Assembly: GCF_032852305.1 (NCBI RefSeq)
Contig: NZ_CP136594.1
Coordinates: forward strand, 1,401,501 to 1,465,500
Direction: 5' to 3'
Origin: Parasphingorhabdus sp. SCSIO 66989
Lineage (GTDB): Bacteria > Pseudomonadota > Alphaproteobacteria > Sphingomonadales > Sphingomonadaceae
DNA length: 64,000 nt
Shown: piece by piece, positions 54,657 through 64,000 of the stretch
Position numbering within the stretch: the stretch's first letter is position 1
How the letters are laid out: every line of letters starts with the position of its first letter
The notes under the pieces: model-generated
Databases searched by the model: none
What the model saw: the letters and a program-made list of their open reading frames with translations, nothing else
Told to the model about the DNA's origin: nothing
Made by a program: the position numbers and the translations under genes

Positions 54657-55883
54657 TTACAGGGCGATCTGCCTGCCACCCTTGAATAGCGCGGTTACCC
54701 GGCCCTGAACCGGCATCTTGTCAAATGGCGTATTCCCCGCCGCTGCTTCCATTTTTGCTGAATCGACGACCCATGGCCGGTCCATGTCGAACACCATGAT
54801 ATCGGCTTCCATGCCCTCGGCGAGTTGCCCGGCATCGACGCTAAGAATAGCAGCAGGATTTGAAGTCAGCTTGGCGATAGCATCAGAGAGGCTCAGCACC
54901 TTGTCGCGCACCAGATTCAGGGTGAGGGCGAGCAATGTCTCCGCGCCCGCCATACCTGGTTCGGCATCGGCAAAGGGCAGGCGTTTATCTTCAGGGCCGC
55001 GCGGATCATGGCCGGAGGCGATGACATCAATCGTGCCATCGGCCAGCGCCTCGAGACAGGCCTGACGGTCATCCTCACTGCGCAACGGTGGCGACAGGCG
55101 GGTAAAGGTGCGGAAACCGCCAAGCGCCACATCCGAGAGCATAAAATGCGCCGGGGTAATGCCGCAGGTGACGGATAGCCCCTCGGCCTTGGCAGCGCGG
55201 ATCAGGTCGAGACCGGCGCGCGTCGTCACTTGCCGGAAATGCAGATGCGCGCCGCTCAGGCGCACCAGCGCGATATCGCGGGCGATGGATATCGCTTCGG
55301 CTTCGGCCGGGGCGGATGGAAGACCAAGGCGCAGTGCCATTTCGCCATCGGTCGCAACCGCTTTCCCGGTCAGCCCTTCGTCTTCGCTATGGACAAACAG
55401 CGGTAGATCGAGCGCGGCGCAATATTGCATCAGCCGCAACATCGTGCCGCTATCGGCGATCCAGCCGCGTCCGGTTGCGACACCGCGCGCCCCGGCATCC
55501 TGCATCAGCGCCAGTTCGGCCATTTCGCTGCCCGCCAGTTCGCGTGTGGCGCCGCCCAGTGGATGCACCCAGAAATCCGGCTTTCCCGATTGTGCGACAA
55601 AGCGCACCCGCGCTGGATGGTCGAGCGGCGGGTTCTGGTCGGGCATCACCGCAGCCCGGGTGATGCCGCCGAAGTGAAAGGCGGGTTTATCGACCGCGAA
55701 CACGCCGAGATCGATAATGCCGGGCGCGACATATTGGCCTTTTGCGTCCAGAGCATCGCTTGGGGCAGTGTCGGGATTGATCGCGCTGATCTCGTCACCC
55801 GCCATGCTGAGTGAGCCGTTTTCGGATATGCTACCATCGGGCAGGATCAGACGGCCATTGGTGATGCTGGTGGAATTGCTCAT
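54657..55883 (-). CDS. pyrC: dihydroorotase-like protein lacking catalytic residues (PyrC')
   Basis: A 408-residue amidohydrolase-superfamily protein. The barrel is recognisable ([32 protein letters not shown]), but the HxH metal motif expected after PGxxD is replaced by GVF, about 15 residues are missing after it, and the usual catalytic Asp in xTDHAPH is Gly in IASGHDPRG. It is thus most likely an inactive PyrC' that forms a complex with aspartate carbamoyltransferase, as known for Pseudomonas. The start overlaps the pyrB stop (ATGA). A functional dihydroorotase should be elsewhere in the genome. Confidence 0.85.
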   Translation of the reverse strand: MSNSTSITNGRLILPDGSISENGSLSMAGDEISAINPDTAPSDALDAKGQYVAPGIIDLGVFAVDKPAFHFGGITRAAVMPDQNPPLDHPARVRFVAQSGKPDFWVHPLGGATRELAGSEMAELALMQDAGARGVATGRGWIADSGTMLRLMQYCAALDLPLFVHSEDEGLTGKAVATDGEMALRLGLPSAPAEAEAISIARDIALVRLSGAHLHFRQVTTRAGLDLIRAAKAEGLSVTCGITPAHFMLSDVALGGFRTFTRLSPPLRSEDDRQACLEALADGTIDVIASGHDPRGPEDKRLPFADAEPGMAGAETLLALTLNLVRDKVLSLSDAIAKLTSNPAAILSVDAGQLAEGMEADIMVFDMDRPWVVDSAKMEAAAGNTPFDKMPVQGRVTALFKGGRQIAL

Positions 55884-56872
55884 GACCAGCCCTCCACCTT
55901 GCGCGCTCTGCGGGTCAGCACATCGAGACAGGCCATGCGCATCGCTACGCCCATCTCCACCTGTTCGGTGACGCTGGAGCGGCTGGGGTCATCGGCGACA
56001 TTACTGTCAATCTCGACGCCGCGATTCATCGGGCCGGGGTGCATCACCAGCGCATCAGGAGCGGCGCGCGTCAGGCGTTCTTCGGTAAGGCCATAAAGCC
56101 GCCGATATTCGCGGGTGGAGGGGATAAACTGCCCCTGCATCCGCTCATTTTGCAGCCGCAGCATCATCACCACATCGACGCCGTCCAGCGCTGCATCAAA
56201 ATCGGTAAAGGCGGTGACCTGCATCGCCTCAATCGCGTTCGGCATTAACGAGGGCGGGCCGACCACGCGCACCTCCGCGCCCAATGTGGTGAGACAGATG
56301 ATATTCGATCTTGCCACACGGCTGTGCAAAATGTCGCCGCAAATGGCGATTTTGAGGCCACCAATCTCACCCTTGCGGCGGCGGATGGTGAGCGCATCGA
56401 GCAGCGCCTGAGTCGGATGCTCATGGCTGCCATCGCCGGCATTGAGCACCGGGCAATCAACCTTGTCGGCAATCAGCTGGACTGCACCCGAACTGCCATG
56501 GCGAATGACAATCGCATCAGCGCGCATGGCGTTGAGCGTCATCGCGGTGTCGATCAGCGTTTCGCCCTTTTTGATGCTCGACTGCGCTGCATGCATATTC
56601 ACCACGTCGGCACCGAGGCGTTTACCGGCAATCTCGAACGACAGCAGCGTACGGGTGGAATTCTCGAAAAAGGCGTTGATAACGGTGAGGCCAGCGAGCC
56701 GGTCATCATGTTTGGACGATTGCTGATTGAGCGCGACCCATTGCTCGGCCTCGGCCAGAAGATACTGGATTTCCCAGGGCTGCAAGCCAGCTATGCCCAG
56801 CAAATTGCGGTGCGGAAAGGCATCCGAACCTTCAGGGAAGGACGGATAGGCGGGAGAATCTGTCGCTGTCAT
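55880..56872 (-). CDS. pyrB: aspartate carbamoyltransferase catalytic subunit
   Basis: About 330 residues. It condenses carbamoyl phosphate with aspartate in the second pyrimidine step. The carbamoyl-phosphate site is [23 protein letters not shown], and [15 protein letters not shown] and [12 protein letters not shown] are the aspartate-loop signatures. ATG 56872 is chosen; a TTG at 56911 is possible. No strong Shine-Dalgarno. Follows an unknown membrane protein gene and precedes pyrC'. Confidence 0.95.
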   Translation of the reverse strand: MTATDSPAYPSFPEGSDAFPHRNLLGIAGLQPWEIQYLLAEAEQWVALNQQSSKHDDRLAGLTVINAFFENSTRTLLSFEIAGKRLGADVVNMHAAQSSIKKGETLIDTAMTLNAMRADAIVIRHGSSGAVQLIADKVDCPVLNAGDGSHEHPTQALLDALTIRRRKGEIGGLKIAICGDILHSRVARSNIICLTTLGAEVRVVGPPSLMPNAIEAMQVTAFTDFDAALDGVDVVMMLRLQNERMQGQFIPSTREYRRLYGLTEERLTRAAPDALVMHPGPMNRGVEIDSNVADDPSRSSVTEQVEMGVAMRMACLDVLTRRARKVEGWS

Positions 56873-56914
56873 TAAAATGGGAGCATTAGGCTCAGTGGCC
56901 TCTAACCGCAAGGG

Positions 56915-57289
56915 CTAACGCGGCTCGCTTTGTCCCGCTGTTGTTGTGAAGGCGGCAGCAAGAAAAAGCAGCGCACCCGCCCCCATGACGACAACGGGTA
57001 TCCATTCATTGAGTAATAGCGCCAGAGCGCCACAGCTGAATACGGCAACTGACAGGATCAAACAGATCGGCTTTCGCATGGCGGGCATGGCAAGGGCCAA
57101 CATGCCGAAAATAGCCAGAGCGCACAGGTATAGGCTCGGCATGATGTAGAGGATCGGGAACATGTCCTTCAGAAAATCAGAAGCATTGCTCGCATTCATC
57201 TGGCTGGTGAACTCTCCAAATCCTGAAATATGCAAGGCGGCTATGGCGAGGACGAAGACTATTCCGAGCGCACAGGAAATTGCAGACAT
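56915..57289 (-). CDS. small integral membrane protein of unknown function
   Basis: A 124-residue protein with four predicted transmembrane helices (FVLAIAALHISGFG, YIMPSLYLCALAIFGMLALAM, CLILSVAVFSCGALALLLN and VVVMGAGALLFLAAAF). Cys occur in or beside the helices. It lies one base after yqgF and about 40 bases before pyrB, so it is likely part of that operon. No recognised domain. Confidence 0.65.
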   Translation of the reverse strand: MSAISCALGIVFVLAIAALHISGFGEFTSQMNASNASDFLKDMFPILYIMPSLYLCALAIFGMLALAMPAMRKPICLILSVAVFSCGALALLLNEWIPVVVMGAGALLFLAAAFTTTAGQSEPR

Positions 57290-57290
57290 A

Positions 57291-57782
57291 TCAATCCTCT
57301 TGATTCGGTGAGTCCGGAATCACGCTTTGCACCAGCGCATCAATCGCGCCTTGCAGGATATATTCCGCTGCCTTGGCATCGACCTGCGCGGCGCGTTTGG
57401 CGCGGCTGACATCGGCGGCGATCATCGCGCGTTCAACTGCCATGGTGGACCATCGCTCATCCCATAGCAGTATCGGCAACTCCAATATGGCAAGGTTGCG
57501 GGCAAAGGCGCGGGTGGACTGCGTTTGCGGCGTATCGCGGCCATCGAGCGAGAGCGGCAGGCCGATGACCAAGCCGACAATATTCTGCTCAGCTATAATC
57601 ACACGTAGCTTGTCCGCATCCTTGCTGAACTTGCCCCGTGGTAGGGTTTTGTCAGCCGAGGCAATGCTCCACCCGGCATCACAAAAGGCAACACCGATGG
57701 TCTTGCTGCCCACATCCAGCCCCATCAACCGCCCGCCTTCTGGCAGAGCCTCGCGAAATTGGGCGGGATCGGTCGTGAGCAT
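57291..57782 (-). CDS. ruvX: Holliday-junction resolvase-like protein YqgF/RuvX
   Basis: A 163-residue RNase H-fold protein. [17 protein letters not shown] is the first acidic strand, [17 protein letters not shown] the loop, and [15 protein letters not shown] the catalytic Glu segment. It processes the 5' end of pre-16S rRNA or acts on branched DNA. GGAGG precedes ATG 57782, and this ribosome site lies in the edge of a type D repeat. A longer frame to 58106 runs through two repeats and is rejected. Confidence 0.92.
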   Translation of the reverse strand: MLTTDPAQFREALPEGGRLMGLDVGSKTIGVAFCDAGWSIASADKTLPRGKFSKDADKLRVIIAEQNIVGLVIGLPLSLDGRDTPQTQSTRAFARNLAILELPILLWDERWSTMAVERAMIAADVSRAKRAAQVDAKAAEYILQGAIDALVQSVIPDSPNQED

Positions 57783-57787
57783 TAAAT

Positions 57788-57832
57788 CCTCCCCGGCACG
57801 GGGAGGGGGACCAGCGAAGCTGGTGGAGGGGC
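57788..57832. repeat. palindromic dispersed repeat, type D copy 5
   Basis: Starts CCTCCCCGGCACGGGGAGG and has GGTGGAGGGGCAC at its right end, near-identical in layout to the first half of the glyS copy at 48921. Its left edge supplies the Shine-Dalgarno of yqgF. Confidence 0.82.
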
Positions 57833-57858
57833 ACCTGCCGCTTGTACTATATGTGGTC

Positions 57859-57925
57859 CACGCGGAGGCGCGGAGACGCGGAGTAAATACTGGCCAATAT
57901 CTCCGCGTCTCCGCGCCTCCGCGTG
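57859..57925. repeat. palindromic repeat, type E copy 2
   Basis: Perfect 25-base arms, 57859-57883 (beginning CACGCGGAGGCGCGGAGACG) and 57901-57925, with a 17-base loop. The right arm is followed by AGAATAAG, as in copy 1. Confidence 0.9.
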
Positions 57926-57954
57926 AGAATAAGAGGATCTGGAAATTGCCTCGA

Positions 57955-59088
57955 TCACTCGCTGTCATCTCCAGTGCTATCCTCGCCCAGAAATGCCGCC
58001 ACCCTCCGTTCTGCATCAGCACGGATATTGGCCCAGAACAGCGGATAGTCATAGACATGGTAATTATTGCCCGGCAGCACATAATTGCCCAGCTCGGGCG
58101 GATCACCGATTTTCAGAAACCCGCGTTCATCGCAGCGTGCCGGGACTTCTCCGGCGACAATCTCGCCATCGGTCAGCTTTTCATTCGGAACCAGCGTGCC
58201 GATATTCTCTTCTTTCGTCGTCTCGTCATTGACCACACCGCTCACCGGATTGACGCAGAGCGCAGGCTGTCCCGCGCGTGATTGGCCATCAAAGCCGGTG
58301 GTTGAATCATAGGCGGAGAGAATCAGATCAGTTTCCGCCGGTTCGGCAAAGCTCTGCCAGCTAAGGATACAGCCGGTCTGATCCGGCGCTTCGCATCCGG
58401 CCATGCCCATGGCGGGCAGGTCATTCACCACCGATATCGGCCAGCCGACAATATAGGCCGCGACGATACGATCCGCGACCGGCTTTCCGGCAATCCGGTT
58501 CTGCAGCAAATAGGTGAGGTGCAGCGCCCCCTGGCTATGCCCGCCAAGAATGATCGGCGCGTCTTCGGGAATATCGCGGAGAAACTCTGCAAAGGCGGTA
58601 TCGACATCCTTATAGGCCGCATCCAGCGCTTTGCCCGCTTCAGGCTTGTCGGTCATAAAGGCACCTATTGCGGCCTGACGATAGCGCGGTGCCCAGATAT
58701 GGCTGATGCCGTTGAACACGCTCGCCTGACTGCGCAGGAAAATTCGTGCGCGGTCCTGGGATTCCTTGTCATCCAGCGGCGCATTCCAGTTATCGGCGGC
58801 AAGATAGGACGTGGGATGCACATAAAAGGTATGGACCTTCGGGTCTTTTGCAGCCTCATAACCCTCGGGCGTCCACAGCACCTGATTATTCTCGCTAATC
58901 TCCGGCCGCGAGAACCACATATCGACCGGCGCATAAGCGGTTTCCGCCATCAGCTCCTGCTCGACATATTCTACGGTCGGAACAAAATAGAATTGCGACA
59001 GCTCTTTCGGAAACAGGCGCAACACGGTGAGCCCGGCGATCACCAGAACGATCATAAAGGCAAAGACATAGAGAAATTTACGAGCCAA
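57955..59088 (-). CDS. DUF3089 alpha/beta-hydrolase-like membrane-anchored protein
   Basis: A 377-residue protein with an N-terminal membrane helix ([18 protein letters not shown]), then a DUF3089 domain: [40 protein letters not shown] and the nucleophile-elbow-like [12 protein letters not shown] (Ser in GHSQG). A lipase or esterase-like role is inferred. TTG 59088 is chosen because GGAG lies seven bases upstream; ATG 59154 would add 22 residues without a good ribosome site. Divergent to the DUF4153 gene. Confidence 0.82.
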   Translation of the reverse strand: MARKFLYVFAFMIVLVIAGLTVLRLFPKELSQFYFVPTVEYVEQELMAETAYAPVDMWFSRPEISENNQVLWTPEGYEAAKDPKVHTFYVHPTSYLAADNWNAPLDDKESQDRARIFLRSQASVFNGISHIWAPRYRQAAIGAFMTDKPEAGKALDAAYKDVDTAFAEFLRDIPEDAPIILGGHSQGALHLTYLLQNRIAGKPVADRIVAAYIVGWPISVVNDLPAMGMAGCEAPDQTGCILSWQSFAEPAETDLILSAYDSTTGFDGQSRAGQPALCVNPVSGVVNDETTKEENIGTLVPNEKLTDGEIVAGEVPARCDERGFLKIGDPPELGNYVLPGNNYHVYDYPLFWANIRADAERRVAAFLGEDSTGDDSE

Positions 59089-59193
59089 ATGCTTGCTCCG
59101 ACAAAAGGTTATGACCGATAGGTGGGTCGCGACAGGATTGTGCTTCCCTGCCATATAGTCAGGGTCTTTCAGGCACGCAAAGGGTGAAACGCA

Positions 59194-60921
59194 ATGAACA
59201 CAGCGGATAGCATGTCCGGCACAGCCGCAAGCAGTGCGGTTGCAGACACTGGCGATGGCGGCTGGCCGTTGCGGCCTTGGCTGCTCTCACTATTGCTCGG
59301 AATTTGCGGATTGCTGGTCCATATCTTTTGGCAGCAGGACATGCGCGCCTATGACGATCCCTTGCCGCAATGGCGCGCTGCCGGGGCAGCATTTTTCTTC
59401 TTTGGCGGCCTGGGTGCAGCCTTTGCACTGGAACAGCGTCGCATTTTGTGGAGCGTGATCTTTGCACTTATAGCGGGCGCGATCATTGCGGCGATTGCAT
59501 GGTGGGTCAGCGGCTATTGGGAATATGGCTATTATTGGAACTGGAGCTTTGCCGCTGGTGTTGCCGCATTGCTGATTTCTGTACCGCTGTTTCAGACGAT
59601 ACGAGATAATCCTGAAGATACGCCGCGTGCACTGCCTTATGATCGGCTGCATTTCTATAGCTGGTCCGATGTGGTTGTCGGTGCCGCCTCCATGGCGTTT
59701 CTCGGCGCAAGCTGGCTGTTGCTGACCCTTATCAGTGTGCTGTTTCAGCTGATCAATATCGATTTCATTCAAGAGTTGATGCGCGAGGACTGGTTCGGCT
59801 GGGTGTTTAGCGGGCTAAGCTTTGGCGCAGCTTTGGGCGTATTGCGCGAAAATGCCGGGCTGCTTGGCGTGTTGCAGCGGGTGGCGTTGATTGTGCTTTC
59901 CATCCTCGCGCCATTTTTGGCGGCTGCGCTGGCGCTGTTCCTGATCTCACTGCTGTTTACCGGCCTTGATGAACTATGGGCCGCGACCAAGAATACGACG
60001 CCAATTCTGATAAGCTGCGCCGTTGCTGCGGTTATTCTCGCCAACGCAGTGATCCGCAACAGCCCCGAAGAGGCGAGCCAGTCGCGCCTTCTGAAGATAA
60101 GCGCCATGATATTGGCGCTAACCATATTGCCGCTGGCCGTAATTTCCGCGGTGTCCATTGGCCTGCGCATTGATCAGCATGGCTTTACGCCCGAGCGCTT
60201 TTGGGTGCTGCTGATTGTTGCCATCGCCAGCGCTTATGGTCTGGCCTATCTCGCCTGTGTCGCTTTGGGGCGGAGCGGATGGAGCGAGCGCCTGCGCCCG
60301 GCCAATGTGCGGCTGTCGGTCGCGCTGTGCGTGATTGCGCTGTTGCTGGCTATGCCGTTTGTCGACTTTGGCGCATGGTCGGCGCGCGATCAGCTGGCGC
60401 GGCTGGAAAGCGGCGCGGTTAGCGAAGAGGATTTCGACTATTATGCGCTGGCACGGCAATTTGGCCCCACTGGCCGCGCAAAGGCGGAAGAGATGGCCAA
60501 AGGTGAGGGCGAGCGCGCAAAGCAGGCGCAATTGGCGCTCGATGCGGACAATCGTTGGGAATATGACGACGACATCAAGCTGGAGCAGGAACGCGAAATC
60601 TACCTGGTCCAGCCGGACCGGCCGCTGCCAGAGGCATTACGCGAAAAACTGTTGGGATCACAGCAATGCAAGTTCAGCGCCTGTAAGGTCATCTGGGACG
60701 GCGAAAGCCGGGTCTTTGTGGTTGGGCAACAATGCGATGGATGCCCGGTCTCGCGGCGCTCTTTTGCGCTGGAAGACGGTCAATGGCGCTCCATACATAC
60801 GGCTTACACCAATAGCGACAAAGTCGAGACGGTGACCGAAGAGACCAAAGTTGAAATCCGCACGATTGAGCGGCGTCAGGTCTTTGTGGATGGCAAAGCG
60901 GTCGGCGACAGCTTCGAATAA
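59194..60921 (+). CDS. DUF4153 family membrane protein
   Basis: A 575-residue protein with about ten transmembrane helices over residues 25-400, then a soluble acidic and basic C-terminal domain of about 175 residues ending in a repeated Glu/Thr region. The order of helices and the segments SWLLLTLISVLFQLINID and WFGWVFSGLSFGAALGVLRE match DUF4153. The C-terminal part has four Cys near residues 490-520 (CKFSACKVIW and CDGCPVSRR), possibly a metal site or disulfides. Function unknown. Confidence 0.85.
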   Translation: MNTADSMSGTAASSAVADTGDGGWPLRPWLLSLLLGICGLLVHIFWQQDMRAYDDPLPQWRAAGAAFFFFGGLGAAFALEQRRILWSVIFALIAGAIIAAIAWWVSGYWEYGYYWNWSFAAGVAALLISVPLFQTIRDNPEDTPRALPYDRLHFYSWSDVVVGAASMAFLGASWLLLTLISVLFQLINIDFIQELMREDWFGWVFSGLSFGAALGVLRENAGLLGVLQRVALIVLSILAPFLAAALALFLISLLFTGLDELWAATKNTTPILISCAVAAVILANAVIRNSPEEASQSRLLKISAMILALTILPLAVISAVSIGLRIDQHGFTPERFWVLLIVAIASAYGLAYLACVALGRSGWSERLRPANVRLSVALCVIALLLAMPFVDFGAWSARDQLARLESGAVSEEDFDYYALARQFGPTGRAKAEEMAKGEGERAKQAQLALDADNRWEYDDDIKLEQEREIYLVQPDRPLPEALREKLLGSQQCKFSACKVIWDGESRVFVVGQQCDGCPVSRRSFALEDGQWRSIHTAYTNSDKVETVTEETKVEIRTIERRQVFVDGKAVGDSFE

Positions 60922-60989
60922 TGACTTTTCCGCAGCGCAGTTTCGCAAAGCGCTTGAAGCGGTGAATAGGCGGTGCTAGCGGCAAAATC

Positions 60990-61292
60990 ATGTCTGTAAA
61001 CGAAGATGATGTCCGCAAAATGGCTGTGTTGGCGCGGATTGCCATGCCCGACGAGGAAATCGCCGGGCTGGTGCCGGAGCTCAATAATATTCTCCACTGG
61101 GTCGAGCAGCTGGGCGAAGTTGATGTCACTGGCGTCGAGCCAATGGCCTCTGTGATTCACAATAAGCAACGTCTGCGTGACGATGTGATCAATGCTGATC
61201 CGCAAACTGCAGGCGGCGTGCGCGACAAGGTGCTGGCCAACGCACCGATGGCCGAGCATGGCTTCTTTGGTGTGCCAAAGGTGATTGAATAG
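60990..61292 (+). CDS. gatC: Asp/Glu-tRNA amidotransferase subunit C
   Basis: A 100-residue subunit that clamps GatA and Gat[25 protein letters not shown] and [22 protein letters not shown], then LRDDVI, are the family pattern. Codes for the smallest subunit of the enzyme that converts Glu-tRNA-Gln or Asp-tRNA-Asn. A type C repeat separates it from gatA. Confidence 0.94.
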   Translation: MSVNEDDVRKMAVLARIAMPDEEIAGLVPELNNILHWVEQLGEVDVTGVEPMASVIHNKQRLRDDVINADPQTAGGVRDKVLANAPMAEHGFFGVPKVIE

Positions 61293-61310
61293 TGTGTTTT
61301 GTTAAAGACA

Positions 61311-61394
61311 CCGTCAGGGCTGAGCTTGTCGAAGCCCGTTTCTCAGCATGGCACCAAGTCGATAAGCGCCCTTCGACAGGCTCAGGGCTAACGG
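61311..61394. repeat. palindromic dispersed repeat, type C copy 2
   Basis: Ends CCGTCAGGG and CTAACGG with inner GAGCTTGTCGAAG and CCTTCGACAGGCTCAG, as in copy 1 at 18021. Sits between gatC and gatA, ending nine bases before the gatA start. Confidence 0.88.
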
Positions 61395-61403
61395 AATGTA
61401 TAA

Positions 61404-62888
61404 ATGAGCAATTTAACTGATCTTGGTATTAAGGAAATCCGCGACGGCGTGCGCGCCGGAAGCTTCAGCGCGCGCGAAGTGGCCGAGGCGCATATTGAGC
61501 AGGTGTCCAAGGCCAAGGCGCTCAATGCGTTTCTGATCGAGACGCCGGATCACGCGCTCGCTGCAGCCGATGCTGCCGACAAAGCGAAAGCCGCAGGCGA
61601 AGAGCTGGCACCTTTGGCTGGCGTGCCCATCGGCATGAAAGACCTGTTCTGCACCGAGGGCGTGGAGGCACGGGCTGCCAGCGCGATTCTTGATGGCTTT
61701 ACGCCAACCTATGAATCCACTGTTTCGGGCAAGCTGTTCGCCGCGGGCGCGGGGATGCTGGGCAAGCTGAACATGGACCAGTTTGCCATGGGTTCGTCGA
61801 ATGAGACCAGCGCCTTTGGCAACGTCGTTTCGCCCTGGCGGCGCAATGATGGTGGCAATACCGATATGTCACCTGGAGGCTCTTCGGGCGGTTCGTCCGC
61901 AGCGGTTGCGGCGCGGCTGTGTCCGGGCGCGACCGGCACCGATACCGGCGGCTCGATCCGACAGCCTGCGGCGTTTACCGGCATTAGCGGCATCAAGCCG
62001 ACCTATGGCCGCTGCTCACGCTGGGGCATTATTGCCTTTGCCAGCTCGCTCGATCAGGCGGGCTCGATGGCGCGCGATGTCACCGATTGCGCGATCATGC
62101 TCGAGGCTATGGCGGGCTATGACCCGAAAGATTCCACCTCGCTCAATGCGCCGGTGCCTAACTGGGAAGCGGGTCTCAATGCCGATCTGAAAGGCAAGCG
62201 TGTCGGCATCCCGAAAGAGTACCGCATTGACGGCACGCCAGCCGAAATCAATGCGCTTTGGGATCAGGGCGCGGCATGGCTCAAAGATGCGGGCGCGGAG
62301 ATTGTCGAGGTCTCGCTGCCGCACACCAAATATGCGCTGCCCGCCTATTATATCATCGCGCCGGCCGAGGCGTCATCCAATCTCGCGCGCTATGATGGCG
62401 TGCGTTATGGTCATCGCGAGCTGCCTGATGGTGCAGGCCTGCAGGATATGTATGCCGAGACACGCGAGGCGGGGTTTGGCGCAGAGGTGAAGCGCCGCAT
62501 CATGATCGGCACCTATGTGCTGTCAGCGGGCTTTTATGATGCCTATTACACCCAGGCGCAAAAGGTTCGCACGTTGATTGCACGCGATTTTGAGCAGGTA
62601 TGGCAGCAATGCGATGTGCTGCTGACCCCGACTGCACCGAGTGCGTCCTTCGGCCTGGGCGAGAAAAGCAACGATCCGATTGCGATGTATCTCAACGACG
62701 TTTTTGCTGTGCCGGCTTCTATGGCGGGGCTTCCGGCCATGTCCGTACCCGGCGGGCTGGACAGTCAGGGTCTGCCCTTGGGCTTGCAGATTATCGGCAA
62801 AGAGCTCGACGAGCAGGGCGTTCTCAACGCGGGCCTCGCCATTGAACAGCGTGCAGGCTTTGCCGCCCGTCCAGAGGCGTGGTGGTGA
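61404..62888 (+). CDS. gatA: Asp/Glu-tRNA amidotransferase subunit A
   Basis: A 494-residue amidase-signature enzyme that releases ammonia from glutamine. Its Ser-cisSer-Lys triad is K79, S160 and S184: [29 protein letters not shown], and [14 protein letters not shown]. Only the type C repeat separates it from gatC. The stop overlaps the following lipoprotein gene (GTGA). Confidence 0.95.
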   Translation: MSNLTDLGIKEIRDGVRAGSFSAREVAEAHIEQVSKAKALNAFLIETPDHALAAADAADKAKAAGEELAPLAGVPIGMKDLFCTEGVEARAASAILDGFTPTYESTVSGKLFAAGAGMLGKLNMDQFAMGSSNETSAFGNVVSPWRRNDGGNTDMSPGGSSGGSSAAVAARLCPGATGTDTGGSIRQPAAFTGISGIKPTYGRCSRWGIIAFASSLDQAGSMARDVTDCAIMLEAMAGYDPKDSTSLNAPVPNWEAGLNADLKGKRVGIPKEYRIDGTPAEINALWDQGAAWLKDAGAEIVEVSLPHTKYALPAYYIIAPAEASSNLARYDGVRYGHRELPDGAGLQDMYAETREAGFGAEVKRRIMIGTYVLSAGFYDAYYTQAQKVRTLIARDFEQVWQQCDVLLTPTAPSASFGLGEKSNDPIAMYLNDVFAVPASMAGLPAMSVPGGLDSQGLPLGLQIIGKELDEQGVLNAGLAIEQRAGFAARPEAWW

Positions 62889-63670
62889 TAGCCTTTCGCT
62901 TAGCCTCGGTCGCTCTGGCAGCGGTTGCTCTGACCAGTTGCTCATTGGTTGAACCGCCCATCCACCGCGGCACCATGGCAGGAAGCGCGGAGACCGAGCA
63001 ATATTATGGCCCGGTGCTGACCGTTGCTGAGGATACCCCCGCAGAATCGGCCACCGCTTTGCAGCAGATCGCCGATGAGACGCTGCAGGTGATGACCTCG
63101 AACCGGTTTCTGGAAAATGCTATCGCGATGAGCGGGCAATATCCGGAACTCTTCATCAACGGCAAACTCGGCTATCGCTCCGCTGCATGGACCGCGAGCA
63201 ATTTTCAGGATCCGGTCGGCGATTATCGCTTTAATGCAACGCCGATCACACTGGGCGAGAAGCGCGCCTTTACCGGCTATGATCGGCTCGGCTGGCGGAT
63301 GCAGGTGCCGCAGGAAACGCTGACACTCTGGGCATCGGAAGATGTGGTTGAGCGCAGCTGCGCAATACGGATTATCGCGCATGAGACGGCGCACACGCTG
63401 GTTGATATGGATGGCAGCATTGTGATGGTCGATGATGGCGCCGATGCCTTCAACTCGCGCCGCACCGGCACCACCGGCAGCTATGTCATGGCCGGTCTGG
63501 CGCAATGCACCTGGCTGCAAAATCAGGGCCGTATCGGCGAGAAGGAAGTCCCGGCCTGTGTCGCGGAATTCTATAAGGCCCCGGTTTTCCCATGGGAACG
63601 CGGCCAGTTTGCGGACAATAAATGCGATGAATTTCCGGGCGATACGCCGATTGGTAAGGTAGGACCTTAG
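62885..63670 (+). CDS. lipoprotein with HExxH motif, unknown function
   Basis: A 261-residue protein with a signal peptide and lipobox (AVALTSC, C near 18) and the zinc-protease-like [10 protein letters not shown] (HExxH) near residue 167. An Asp/Glu after the motif may complete a gluzincin-like site. The rest includes four more Cys, suggesting disulfides. GTG 62885 is chosen because AGAGG lies seven bases before and it overlaps the gatA stop (GTGA). I know of no characterised family; it sits between gatA and gatB, where it is unusual. Confidence 0.75.
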   Translation: MIAFRLASVALAAVALTSCSLVEPPIHRGTMAGSAETEQYYGPVLTVAEDTPAESATALQQIADETLQVMTSNRFLENAIAMSGQYPELFINGKLGYRSAAWTASNFQDPVGDYRFNATPITLGEKRAFTGYDRLGWRMQVPQETLTLWASEDVVERSCAIRIIAHETAHTLVDMDGSIVMVDDGADAFNSRRTGTTGSYVMAGLAQCTWLQNQGRIGEKEVPACVAEFYKAPVFPWERGQFADNKCDEFPGDTPIGKVGP

Positions 63671-63690
63671 AGGACTGAATAATACACTAT

Positions 63691-63772
63691 CGTCACCCTG
63701 AACTTGTTTCAGGGTCTCAGGCCAAAAGCGCTTCGCTTGCCAGCCAGATGCTGAAACAAGTTCAGCATGACG
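63691..63772. repeat. palindromic dispersed repeat, type F
   Basis: Arms CGTCACCCTGAACTTGTTTC and GAAACAAGTTCAGCATGACG form an 82-bp inverted repeat. It lies between the lipoprotein gene and gatB. Only copy of this type in the window. Confidence 0.85.
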
Positions 63773-63788
63773 AATTTGGGAATGAGAT

Positions 63789-64000
63789 ATGACAGAATCA
63801 ACCTATAGAGTGCAGGGCGCAACCGGTGAGTGGGAGGTCGTGATCGGCCTTGAGGTGCATGCCCAGATCACCAGCCAGTCCAAGCTGTTCTCCGGCGCGG
63901 CGACCGAATTTGGCGCTGAGCCCAATACCCAGGTGTCGCTGGTCGATGCCGCGATGCCCGGCATGCTCCCAGTACCGAACAAGGAGTGCATCCGCCAGGC
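63789..64000 (+). CDS. gatB: Asp/Glu-tRNA amidotransferase subunit B, 5' part
   Basis: The first 70 residues are present; the gene runs past the window end. [50 protein letters not shown] is the GatB N-terminus. It activates and transamidates the tRNA with GatA and GatC. Confidence 0.93.
   Translation, partial: MTESTYRVQGATGEWEVVIGLEVHAQITSQSKLFSGAATEFGAEPNTQVSLVDAAMPGMLPVPNKECIRQ

Noticed and set aside
57783-58106. 324-base upstream extension of yqgF
   Set aside because: The added residues come from two repeats and the 3' end of the neighbouring gene; the family starts at 57782.

Overview
The window looks like a chromosomal segment of an alphaproteobacterium, most likely a member of the Sphingomonadales. 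Supporting signs are a CpdR-type cell-cycle regulator, a SapC-family protein, the mreBCD-mrdA-rodA block, separate glyQ/glyS genes, gatCAB, an aspartate carbamoyltransferase paired with a catalytically degenerate dihydroorotase, and many small secreted proteins and lipoproteins without a known function. The genus cannot be fixed from the sequence alone. Most of the window is ordinary core genome with moderately high GC. There is no prophage, CRISPR array, transposase or rRNA operon.

Layout. 0-11 kb: an RhlE-type helicase, an FAD oxidase, SapC, an unknown gene behind a perfect 7-1-7 Fur box, an N-formylglutamate amidohydrolase, CpdR, tRNA-Val, a tautomerase/HxlR divergent pair with matching operators, then a thioesterase/nitronate monooxygenase/GST run. 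11-14.5 kb: a visibly AT-richer accessory patch with an HTH protein, a small orphan gene and a 26-residue-repeat (LRV-like) protein, followed by an M48 lipoprotein protease. 14.6-19.4 kb: a LuxR solo divergent from a MarR-like gene, and an acyl-CoA dehydrogenase/enoyl-CoA hydratase set. 19.6-27 kb: a CioAB-type bd oxidase with a DUF2474 small subunit, a KefB/C-like antiporter, and an aspartoacylase-like gene overlapping a glutamate-cysteine ligase gene. 27-36 kb: two secreted small proteins, tRNA-Lys, the rod-shape operon and mutL. 36-47 kb: MaoC, YchF, serine hydrolase plus Tat-SDR, TonB-like, rplY-pth, thioesterase and three tandem TraB/GumN paralogues. 47-54.6 kb: glyQ, glyS, ppdK and a DUF1214/DUF1254 pair. 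54.6-64 kb: yqgF-pyrB-pyrC', DUF3089 and DUF4153 proteins, gatC, gatA, an HExxH lipoprotein and the start of gatB.

The feature that ties the window together is a dense population of palindromic dispersed repeats: eighteen recognised copies of roughly 45-170 bp. Most lie between genes, but four lie inside open reading frames and are translated in frame: three in glyS and one in the linker of mutL. Different outer-arm types share the same inner cores, so the elements look modular. This, together with the Fur-box orphan gene and the TraB triplet, is the most interesting material here. I did not see a convincing novel defence or biosynthetic system.
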